64,000 nt of DNA from Symbiodinium sp. CCMP2592 (Eukaryota; Sar; Dinophyceae; Suessiales; Symbiodiniaceae), in the NCBI GenBank assembly GCA_905221615.1, contig CAJNDT010006017.1:295001-359000 (forward strand). Direction: 5' to 3'. The notes beneath the pieces are model-generated. The model did not search any database and was not told the DNA's origin. It was given only the letters and a program-made list of their open reading frames with translations. Below, in pieces: positions 19,965 to 27,529 of the stretch; the first letter of the stretch is position 1, and every line of letters begins with the position of its first letter. Position numbers and translations under genes: made by a program.

Positions 19965-20315
19965 TCAATAGCGATCGGGTGATTGTCGTATTTCCTGATC
20001 CGAACAGGTTCTAACAAAAAGCACCGGCATCAACGTGGCTAATGTGGTGACTGAATCCCAATCATGTAGTCGTCGACGGTTTTGTTCGAAGAAGAAAGCT
20101 GGGATTTTAGGAGTTCTGCCGGTGATCTCCTTGATGCGGTAGGAGAAGATCTTGCGAGCTTGGAGAACGTTGTCACCCAGACAAAGCACCACGTGTAAGA
20201 ACATGTGCTTGTCTCTGGTGATGCGGTCGGGTGGAATTTCAACAGTCATCCGAAAACATTGTCCTGCCATGGAGTACCATGGAAGGCCGGCCTCGGCAGC
20301 CTTTCGCTTTGTCAT
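19965..20315 (-). CDS. ORF8 of element A copy 2, ubiquitin-like pattern
   Basis: 116 aa from the ATG at 20315 (the frame opens further upstream, to 20399, but MTKRKAAEAGLP aligns with the start of the B homologue). The C-terminal part reads RIKEITGRTPKIPAFFF, then NRRRLHDWDSVTTL and MPVLFVRT. The succession helix, Pro loop, strand, L-x-D-x-x-SV, strand resembles ubiquitin-like proteins. There is no C-terminal Gly-Gly. It is the last ORF of the element, 84 nt from the terminal repeat. Role unknown. Confidence 0.55.
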   Translation of the reverse strand: MTKRKAAEAGLPWYSMAGQCFRMTVEIPPDRITRDKHMFLHVVLCLGDNVLQARKIFSYRIKEITGRTPKIPAFFFEQNRRRLHDWDSVTTLATLMPVLFVRTCSDQEIRQSPDRY

Positions 20316-20480
20316 ATTTTTGCTGCTACCAACCGACAAAAGCTTGAACAAGGAATGCAAATCAACATGGACATGATGTGTGCTCTGGCAAAACAACAAA
20401 GTGGTGTCGTCCTGACACTCGCATGCGCAGGCTTTTTTGTCACGCTTAGCGGATCTTGCAGCCCTAATCCGTCCTGAGAA

Positions 20481-21005
20481 TTAGGGTCCAACAGCGAGTT
20501 TGTTGGGACAGTCACTCATGATCTTGAAATGGCATCGACACCTAAAACCTGCACGTACCAGCATTTTTGCACAAGCGGTTTTGGACCGCTTGTGCTGAAT
20601 AGTAGGATGCACAATATCGTAAGGTGCAATCGAGTCAGAAGACCAAGGATCTCGAGATGGAGACCGGTGTGCGTCCTCAGCCATGTGTGACGTTGCCGTA
20701 GGTGACGCTGATGATGTTGAATGCGAAGAGCGTGTCCTCTTTCGTCTTGTAGTATGTGGATGTTGGCGTCGTTGCTGTGTTGTGGATTGGGATGGTGGTG
20801 AGATGTTGCGTGTTTTCTTTGTTTTCATGACTGTTTTGTCCTTTTTGTCTTTGTTGTCTTTCTTCTTTTTTGTCCTCGTTGTGTGCTTTGTTTTTTGCTT
20901 GTGTGTGTGACTGACTGCATGGGAGGATGTGGTGGTGTCATCCTTCCTCAGGAAGGCATCAATCTCTTCGGATCCCCATAGGCTGCTGTCGTCGTCCTCG
21001 TCCAT
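20481..21005 (-). CDS. ORF7 of element A copy 2, Lys-rich protein with Cys/His knuckle
   Basis: 174 aa, ATG at 21005. Acidic N-terminus (MDEDDDSSLWGSEEIDAF), a Lys/Thr-rich stretch (~residues 35-70) and an Arg/Ser/His stretch follow. The C-terminus carries C-AKMLVRAGFR-C-R-C-H-FKIMSD-C-PN. Cysteine and histidine spacing is identical to the element B homologue, which argues for selection on a metal-binding or structural hook. A CCGCAGCCATTT box lies 44 nt upstream in sense. Confidence 0.65.
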   Translation of the reverse strand: MDEDDDSSLWGSEEIDAFLRKDDTTTSSHAVSHTHKQKTKHTTRTKKKKDNKDKKDKTVMKTKKTRNISPPSQSTTQQRRQHPHTTRRKRTRSSHSTSSASPTATSHMAEDAHRSPSRDPWSSDSIAPYDIVHPTIQHKRSKTACAKMLVRAGFRCRCHFKIMSDCPNKLAVGP

Positions 21006-21048
21006 CTGTGTGCGATCCTAAATATGTTTCAGCAACTGTAGTTCTGAG

Positions 21049-21060
21049 AAATGGCTGCGG
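21049..21060 (-). promoter_or_regulatory. CCGCAGCCATTT box upstream of ORF7
   Basis: Sense CCGCAGCCATTT, 44 nt before the ORF7 ATG. Similar boxes precede ORF4 and ORF6 at 25-27 nt. Role unknown; it could guide mRNA processing. Confidence 0.35.
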
Positions 21061-21289
21061 AGTCACAACTGCATTGAGGCATGTGCATACGCTGATCTTC
21101 AGAGAGAGAGAGAGAGGTACACAGAGACATCAATTGAGCAACCTCGCCGACCGGCATGACCTTTCAACATGATGCTCTTAATGTTGAACCTCATCAGGAA
21201 TGATGGAGTTCGCAGCACAGCTTTGCTGTGTGGTTGTTGGCTGCCGGGGGCAGCAAATGTGCATCTAATTGTCAACTCAGCAATGTTGC

Positions 21290-21523
21290 TCACGGAGTTC
21301 TTGACCGCTTTCTCTTGTTGGATGTAGGAGTTGATGTAGTAGATACTGTCTCCTTTTGGGTAGGAGTCGTTGATGTCGGACGCTGATCAGGTTGCTCCGA
21401 ATGCTTTCGTATCCACTCTTGAGATGCGATAAAGTACTCACGCCACCATGAAGAGCCGTTAGTGGCCCAATGCCATCTCCATTGTGATGCCGTGGGAGAT
21501 CGCGATCTGGTGCGTTGTTCCAT
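21290..21523 (-). CDS. ORF6 of element A copy 2, SR-like Trp-rich small protein
   Basis: 77 aa from the ATG at 21523 (MEQRTRSRSPTAS). The frame opens further upstream, but homology with element B starts here. It contains WRWHW, then SSWWREYF and SQEWI, and a basic KRKRSRTP tail. Same architecture as 12562-12819. SR repeats and a basic tail suggest a nuclear protein that contacts RNA-processing factors (inference). Confidence 0.6.
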   Translation of the reverse strand: MEQRTRSRSPTASQWRWHWATNGSSWWREYFIASQEWIRKHSEQPDQRPTSTTPTQKETVSTTSTPTSNKRKRSRTP

Positions 21524-21549
21524 GGTGCTAACACAACTGGTTGTTTTGC

Positions 21550-21562
21550 AAAATGCTGCGGG
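21550..21562 (-). promoter_or_regulatory. CCCGCAGCATTTT box upstream of ORF6
   Basis: Sense CCCGCAGCATTTT, 27 nt before the ORF6 ATG; one base shorter in the CC(C) core than the boxes before ORF4 and ORF7. Confidence 0.35.
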
Positions 21563-21698
21563 AAAGAGTGCATCAATCGCTGCATACCAAACATATGTGA
21601 AGTGAGTGCACTGACTGTCACAATTGGCAACAACGACAATCGTTGTTTTAACCGTCCGCTGCAAAGCACCCAATGGTGGTATGAACATGGTTGATCAC

Positions 21699-21959
21699 CT
21701 ATTGTTGCGAAGCTTCGAGTCTTTCCACTCGTTGCTTTAGCTCTGTGATCTGCCGGGTTGTTTGCAGAATAAACTCGGCTAATTGGTCGCGTAGAGCCTC
21801 GTCACTGAATGTGGAAGGTTCACTTCCAGTTTCGGAATCATAGTCCCGATGCTGTGTCAAAATCTCCATGAGGGCCTCGGAGAGAGCTTCACGTCGTGAC
21901 TCATCGACGGGTGGCGAATCTGTAGTCACTGTGTTTGTCGGAAGAGATGCTTCGCTCAT
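21699..21959 (-). CDS. ORF5 of element A copy 2, coiled-coil protein
   Basis: 86 aa, ATG at 21959. Acidic N-terminal half (SEALMEILTQHRDYDSETG), then a heptad-like C-terminal helix (LRDQLAEFILQTTRQITELK, then QRVERLEASQQ) that should form a parallel coiled coil. No counterpart is seen in element B. Possibly an oligomerisation subunit acting with ORF4. Confidence 0.6.
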   Translation of the reverse strand: MSEASLPTNTVTTDSPPVDESRREALSEALMEILTQHRDYDSETGSEPSTFSDEALRDQLAEFILQTTRQITELKQRVERLEASQQ

Positions 21960-22109
21960 GGCTCGGTGTCGGGATTCCGATAGGTGTCACTCTGAGGCAA
22001 AAACTTCAAAAGGCAAAGTTATGGTGTGTGTCTGAAAGCAACATGTGTTGAAATGCGAGAAGTGTGCACTACCTGGCTCTTTTTATACCAGCGTACCTTA
22101 GCAGCATAT

Positions 22110-22601
22110 TCACGACCAATCAGGCGCGTTTTGCCTGATGAGGCTTTCGAGTACGTCGAGCTGCTGTTTGCACGAGGCGAGGATCGCCGTGGTAGCCTCG
22201 TGTTGAGTGGTCAACACCGTTGTAGCCTGTTGTATCAGGCGCTCGAGTTTGGCATTCGATTCAAGCAACGAATTGTGAAACTGCGTTATTGCTGCCATAA
22301 TCTCAGTCGATGAATCCGGATCAGAATGATGCGGAGGTGGAAATGGCGGGGTCGCCGGTGCAGCCACTGCTGCGTCCTGCTGTTCTTCCGGATCTTGGTG
22401 TTGCTCTTGGTAATCTTGGAAATCTTCGTCTTCTGCAACACGTAGGAACTGAGAGCGCAAAAGCGCCGGCTGTTGATTGTGGCTGCCAACCGCAGGTTGC
22501 TCGTTGCGGCGTCTGCTATGCTTGGAGATGGATGGCCGAGGACGGCCGCTCAGCGCTTTGTGGCTCGGCTGCAATCTGCCAGTCATGGCACTTTTATACA
22601 T
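22110..22601 (-). CDS. ORF4 of element A copy 2, coiled-coil protein
   Basis: 163 aa, ATG at 22601, 124 nt after the ORF3 stop. Basic Ser/Arg N-terminus, an acidic Gln/Glu stretch (DEDFQDYQEQHQDPEEQQD), a Pro-rich hinge, then a long amphipathic helix (MAAITQFHNSLLESNAKLER onward) with regular Leu/Ile spacing, consistent with a coiled coil. No counterpart in element B, where ORF1-like occupies this place. Confidence 0.6.
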   Translation of the reverse strand: MYKSAMTGRLQPSHKALSGRPRPSISKHSRRRNEQPAVGSHNQQPALLRSQFLRVAEDEDFQDYQEQHQDPEEQQDAAVAAPATPPFPPPHHSDPDSSTEIMAAITQFHNSLLESNAKLERLIQQATTVLTTQHEATTAILASCKQQLDVLESLIRQNAPDWS

Positions 22602-22625
22602 GATGATGCCTCAGTTAAACCCTGT

Positions 22626-22638
22626 AAATGGCTGCGGG
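22626..22638 (-). promoter_or_regulatory. CCCGCAGCCATTT box upstream of ORF4
   Basis: Sense CCCGCAGCCATTT followed by ACAGGG, 25 nt before the ORF4 ATG; same in copy 1 at 239-251. The ACAG|GG could be a splice acceptor. Confidence 0.35.
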
Positions 22639-22725
22639 AAGCACTGTGTTGATACAAGGCGGCTCTCATGTTGCAAAGTTGCATGGCTCTGGACACACGC
22701 ACGGCAACTTGGCACAGTGTTTTGC

Positions 22726-25503
22726 TTACAGCTGTTGATCAGTATAGCCGGCAGCGATGTAGAGATCGCGCATGGCTCGAATGGCTGATGTGGCCTCGCT
22801 GCATGGTGTTGTCACTCTGCGTACCATGCGTGTGCGGGCCTGAAAACTGCTGCGAAGTGTTGCAACAGAGGTGGCTGACTGTGGGTGTAAAATATCCGCC
22901 TTGTGCAAATTGCAGTGATGCGTAAGGCTGCTGTGCTGAGGGTTTATGGCGAAACCCAGGAAAATGTTGGCCGGTTCAGTTTCAAGCTGAACCGGTGGTT
23001 TGTAGAAAGATGCGTCAGTAAGCTGTGCAAAAGGAGGCAGTCGGGTCAGCTGTGCAGGTAAAAGAAGGACGCGGTTGTCGACGTATCTGGTAGCAAAAAA
23101 GAAAGCTTGATCCTGCTTGTTGTGGTTTGGAAAATGCTTGTGGTTCGTGAAAAGTTGTTTGTATGTGTGGTGCCAACACTGTTCTTCGACAGCAACCACG
23201 ATGTTGCATAGGGCTGGGCTGCAGGGCGAGCCCATAGGTGCACCGCGAAATTGCTCAATGAGTGATGTACCAACAGTGAAATAGTTGAGTCGGAGCACTG
23301 CAATGATAAGTTGTGGTATGTGTTGTAATTGTATGCAAAGTTTGTTGCCGGAGGAGGCTTCTTGCTGCTTTTGTCTGCTTTTGCCCCTGTGGACTCGATG
23401 TGTGGGGTCTTTCTGTGAGTGGTCAATGAAGAATTTGGAAGAGTGTAGTGGGTTCTTCTCTCTGTACCATCGAACCATGATGCTGTATGCTGAAAGAAAC
23501 CGGCTCTGATCGACCGATGTAAAGAAGCCCGCCAAATCCTGATTGTACAGGATGTAATCTGTTGAATCTTGTAATTTCCTGCGTTGCTGCAAGAAGAGTG
23601 CTGTTTGTTTGAGCTGTGTTATCCCGTCTCCTTGGTGAAAGGAGTTTGGGCATGCTTGAAGTGTCATCAGCTGCAGTACGTCTGCTAAGGCTTCCCATAA
23701 TTTTCGGCCCATGGTGTCGATGAACGCCACTATAGGACGTCCTTTCGCGAATTGCTTTTTTCTTTTCGGTAGAATGTAGGCACGTGGGATGCGGCCCCAT
23801 TGTGGAAACGCCCATGTGTAAGTTGGTAGAAGACTGCGGATGTCTGTGTAGACATCGAAGTGGTGTTGTAGAGGTTGGCGCTGCGAGATCCGAAAGATCT
23901 CTTTGTCTAAAGAAGTGTTGTGTATGGCAGTGTGGTATAGTGCTGGGCAGTACCACGTGAGTCGGTTCGGGAAGTGATCTTCGCAATGGATGATACCCGT
24001 GGGTATTTTGTGTTGGACTTGCTTGAGCATCTTGACCTGTAGTATGTTGTTTTTACTGCAGTGTGTGTTGTGTTGTGGTATTTGTTCAGATACAAACTGC
24101 TTTGCAGTTTGATGGTTGTAAGGTAGTCCATAGTGTCGATGCCATGTGCGTATGGCTCGGCATACTTGTGAGGCCAACTGTGTGGGCTTTTGAAGGCAAT
24201 TGCTTTTGCCGGAGTATGCCAAAAACTGATGTTGTGGTTGTAGTTCTGCAAGTTGGATAGCAATGTGATTGTGGAAAATGTGCTCCTGGTGTACTTGTGA
24301 GTGTAATGGTGAGCATGTACAGGGTGGTGGTGAATCAGGTTGCCATGTGGTGTGGGCATCGCGCCAATTGTGTAGAAGTTGTTGCATGGGTGGGTGCTTT
24401 TTGTAAACAGGTTTTGTGCTGGGAAGGTGGAATGGTGGAATGTGTTGTTTGTTGCTTGTTAAACGAGAGCGCAAAAATTGTCGTAGTTGTTGGGTGAAGG
24501 TGGGGTGCAAGAGTGGCTGTAGGTAAATGGGTTTTGTGACAGGAGGCGGTTTTAGTCGTCGCTTTTTGAAGACGGTGTTGAGAGCTTTGTGAGCGTGTCT
24601 GCGGTCACGTCGTGGTAAGTTGTTTGAGAGTTTGTGTAAAGCGTAAACTGTGGCTGCTGGTGTGTCTGAGCGAAGCAGTTGTTTTGTTGTGTCGAATCTG
24701 GTGCGAGTGTTGGAAGTAAGATGTGATACTGTGGTCCATGCCTGTTTTCTGGTGTTGAATAAGGTGGAATTGGTGAAGCTCCGAATGGAGTGGTGTAGTT
24801 TGCCTCGGCGCTGCTTCGCCCATAAGGTGGCTGTGCCGTTGTGCTTGTTGTTGGCTGCTTTTGTGAAGCCGGAAAAAGCTCCTTTCATGTGTGATGTGAT
24901 GTAAGGAAAGTTGAGCTTGGATTGGTGGTGTTGTATGAGAGTGTTCTCCGTGGCTTCTAGTTGCTCGGTGGGTATGTTGGCTTGTAGTACAATTGGTGTG
25001 TATTGGTGGTAGCATTTGTGTTTATGCCACCATCGTAAGGCAAGTTCGGCTTGTACAATCTTGTGTTGTTGAAGTTGCTTGAATTTTCGATTGCGTGTGC
25101 CCTCTCGTTGTGTGAGAGAGTGACTTGTGCTGCCGATGTAGACGTAGCCACGAAAAGGTTGTTGTGTGGTGACTCTGCAGTATACCACCTGTGGCTGACG
25201 AAAGAAAGAGAGTGTGTACGATGGAAAAGAAATGTTTGAATGTGCAAACAGTCTCTGCAGGTTGGAGAAATGTCCTTCCTCATGTTTGAGGTAGAAATGC
25301 TGTGTACGAAGTAACAAAGTCAGGCCTTGAAGCCAGAGTATGATTTGATGGAATTGTGTGGAGACTGGTTCTGCCAATGGTGCGACGAATTGTAAGATGG
25401 ATCTGCCTTGATCCAGAATGCGTATGATGTTCTTGAATTGTTTTTGTCGGAAAATTGTTGTGTGATCTAGTGTCTGTCGGTGTTGAATCAAGTACTGCCT
25501 GAG
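22726..25503 (-). CDS. ORF3 of element A copy 2: GIY-YIG endonuclease - reverse transcriptase
   Basis: 925 codons from the codon after the TGA to the stop; intact. The open frame has only TTG (25491) near its start and no ATG until residue ~202, beyond the nuclease domain. GIY-YIG: VVYC ~102-105, VYIG 117-120, Glu182, LNFP ~193-196. RT: KKQFAKGRPIV, Asp652 in DLAGFFTSVD, GAPMGSPCSPALCN ~750, YVDN 803-806 (23074-23085). The C-terminal ~115 residues after motif C would include the thumb. It differs from copy 1 by scattered substitutions only. Domain order fits Chlamys/Naiad-type Penelope-like elements. Confidence 0.87.
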   Translation of the reverse strand, partial: LRQYLIQHRQTLDHTTIFRQKQFKNIIRILDQGRSILQFVAPLAEPVSTQFHQIILWLQGLTLLLRTQHFYLKHEEGHFSNLQRLFAHSNISFPSYTLSFFRQPQVVYCRVTTQQPFRGYVYIGSTSHSLTQREGTRNRKFKQLQQHKIVQAELALRWWHKHKCYHQYTPIVLQANIPTEQLEATENTLIQHHQSKLNFPYITSHMKGAFSGFTKAANNKHNGTATLWAKQRRGKLHHSIRSFTNSTLFNTRKQAWTTVSHLTSNTRTRFDTTKQLLRSDTPAATVYALHKLSNNLPRRDRRHAHKALNTVFKKRRLKPPPVTKPIYLQPLLHPTFTQQLRQFLRSRLTSNKQHIPPFHLPSTKPVYKKHPPMQQLLHNWRDAHTTWQPDSPPPCTCSPLHSQVHQEHIFHNHIAIQLAELQPQHQFLAYSGKSNCLQKPTQLASQVCRAIRTWHRHYGLPYNHQTAKQFVSEQIPQHNTHCSKNNILQVKMLKQVQHKIPTGIIHCEDHFPNRLTWYCPALYHTAIHNTSLDKEIFRISQRQPLQHHFDVYTDIRSLLPTYTWAFPQWGRIPRAYILPKRKKQFAKGRPIVAFIDTMGRKLWEALADVLQLMTLQACPNSFHQGDGITQLKQTALFLQQRRKLQDSTDYILYNQDLAGFFTSVDQSRFLSAYSIMVRWYREKNPLHSSKFFIDHSQKDPTHRVHRGKSRQKQQEASSGNKLCIQLQHIPQLIIAVLRLNYFTVGTSLIEQFRGAPMGSPCSPALCNIVVAVEEQCWHHTYKQLFTNHKHFPNHNKQDQAFFFATRYVDNRVLLLPAQLTRLPPFAQLTDASFYKPPVQLETEPANIFLGFAINPQHSSLTHHCNLHKADILHPQSATSVATLRSSFQARTRMVRRVTTPCSEATSAIRAMRDLYIAAGYTDQQL

Positions 25504-25506
25504 TCA
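25504..25506 (-). other. In-frame UGA-CUC between ORF2 and ORF3, copy 2
   Basis: Sense: CAG ATG ACA GAG TGA CTC AGG CAG TAC TTG. Same frame on both sides, a single stop. Conserved in copy 1 and paralleled in element B. Confidence 0.65.
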
Positions 25507-27325
25507 CTCTGTCATCTGACTGATGATGGCGACAAGTTTGATCAGTGCTGGGGAGCCAAATTTGTCGATGGCTTTGGGTGGGACACCCCAAGCGACTGCA
25601 GCGGTCTGCAGTGTCTGCTCTTGTGAGTTGCTGAGTGAAGGGAATTCCGAAGCAACAATGTCAAGGTACTTTTTTACCTGTGTTTTTTGTTTGTCGCTGA
25701 TGCCTTTGATGGCACCAAACCATCTGGTGATGCCGGATTCGGAGTGAACGCCAGTGAAATGATCTTGAAACCAAACACTGGCTTTTGTAGGCTGCTGAAA
25801 GATGCGCTGGGGATCCATCTTGGGATCGAGGGGTGCCGCCTTCGTTGGTGTAAGAGTTGACTGCTTCTGTCGCTTGGCGCCCAGAGTGGAGCGTCCCGGA
25901 AAGTGCATACCTGTGGTGGATGACGATGCTGGGGAAGCATGTAACGGGTTGTTGTCTTGTTCTGCAGCGGTTGTGGTGAAAGGGGAGAGGCCATCAGTGG
26001 TAGGCCTGGTGTCGGTGTGTGTAGAGTCATCGATGGTAGCACGTTTTTGTCCACGAGTGGTTGTGGTGGGGGAAATCTCAATTGTGGAAATTGAGAGAGG
26101 TGGTGGAGAGGGCGTGTTGATGGGAGTGCTGGGTGCGGTGGTTCGTTTTGGTTTCTTTGGTGCTGGTGTGTTGGGTGCCTCATTGTGTGCATCCGGAGCA
26201 CGGAGAGTTTCAATTGTCTCCAGTGCTGTGGAAAGTCGTGCTTCCAGGTCGCTGATGCGATGTGCCGCCATAGTGTCTGCCTCTGTCGGCTGCGAAGGTT
26301 GAAGTGGGAGATGAGGTTGTGATTTGCTGGATTGTAGTGGTGTTGGAGATTCGGTGGGTTGCGATTGTGTGTTGTCTGTGTCAGATTTGACATCTTGCTT
26401 GTCCTTTTTGTTGCCATCATTGTACTGGTCCTGCAGCTCTTGCAGGTACAACACCAATTCCTTGATGAGGTGTGACATTGCTGGTCGTTTTGCGAGTGTG
26501 AGCTTTTCTTGCCAGCAGAATGCGGTGGCCGCTTGGTCCAGATCAACTTCTCCTTGCTCGAAGTTGACCCATAAGTTCAGTGGTAAAGACGGCTTCGCTG
26601 ATGTGTTTGCTGCATGTGAGATGGATGTCGAAGCCGTGTGCGGCGTACCGTAGCCAGTACGAGGACCAATTGTGTCGCAGAAATGCGACCAATGGTGCTG
26701 TTGCGATTGGCATGCCTGCCGTGCGGTTGTGCACTGAATGTGGTGTAGATTGAATGTGTTTGGGTAGGTTGAGGCCAAAAAGCTGCCTGTTGTCCCAATG
26801 CTCTGGTGTTTGAACGAAGTCGTTTGGTATCTGGGGATTTGTAGGCGTGGGATTGGGGTGTTGTTGTTGTTGGGGTGTGACGGTGGCCTGAGGTAATGTA
26901 TGTGAAGAAATGCTGGGGTTTCGAGTCGTCATCGAAGATGGACTCACAAATGTGTGTTGGGGAGTGGCAGGTGTGGGGGTTGGCAGTGTGGTGGGTGATG
27001 TTGGGCCGGGAAACTGCTGGGGTGGGGGAGGGGGTGGAGGGAAAGGTGGGAAAGTGGTGTTGTGGCTGTAAGTGTGAGCTGAACCCCAAGTAGTCGGGGT
27101 TAGGGGTGAGGTGTGTGGTGGGATGTTGTGAATCCCTGGTGGTGGGGAGATCGGGTGCATTGGGGTGCTACTGGTCGAGGCTGTTTGTCGCTGCACCGTA
27201 CTGATTGCTGTACCGATGATGCCTGTTGGCATTGTTGTATGCCACTGAGGCTGTGTCGGCTTGTACATGGTTGCACAATGGGGCACTACAATTGCCTGTG
27301 ACTGCAAAAGCTGCACATGGAACAT
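25504..27325 (-). pseudogene. ORF2 of element A copy 2 (gag-like), one frameshift
   Basis: ATG at 27325. The N-terminal ~250 residues (Pro/Thr-rich, then HIQSTP and SEAVFTTELM) are in one frame. One extra G near 26546-26550 (in sense, AGAAGTTGATC here against AGAATTGATC in copy 1) shifts the phase and stops the frame at 26543. The rest, from DLDQAATAF to SQMTE, is open in the next frame down to 25504. The length around SEAVF agrees with element B, so this copy keeps the 12 bases that copy 1 lost. Copies 1 and 2 are thus broken at different places, and the ancestral ORF2 was presumably continuous. Confidence 0.7.
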
Positions 27326-27469
27326 GCATGAGCAACATGGTTGGCTTGAGTGTCAACATCAACTTGTGCGATGCATCCAGCATGCAGCTGCATCGACTCT
27401 TCTTTGGCTCAAAAGCGGTGTCGGAGCAAATGCTTGATTGCAAACAGCTATGTGCAACGGGATTCAGGC

Positions 27470-27510
27470 CTGGAAGAAAATATACTCGAGAGTGAAAGGA
27501 AGACACGGAA
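27470..27510 (-). promoter_or_regulatory. Pyrimidine tract and AG between ORF1 and ORF2
   Basis: In sense, just after the ORF1 stop, pyrimidine-rich sequence (TTTCTTCTTTTTCTTCC, then TATATTTTCTTCCAG) ends in AG|G at 27470. It looks like a 3' splice site and could serve spliced-leader trans-splicing or internal splicing to release an ORF2 mRNA. Inference only. Confidence 0.35.
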
Positions 27511-27529
27511 GAAAAAGAAGAAAGCAACA

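Noticed and set aside
25489-25491. TTG as the natural start of the 921-residue RT ORF
   Set aside because: The frame is continuous with ORF2 across one UGA, in both families, so read-through is a better explanation than non-AUG initiation.
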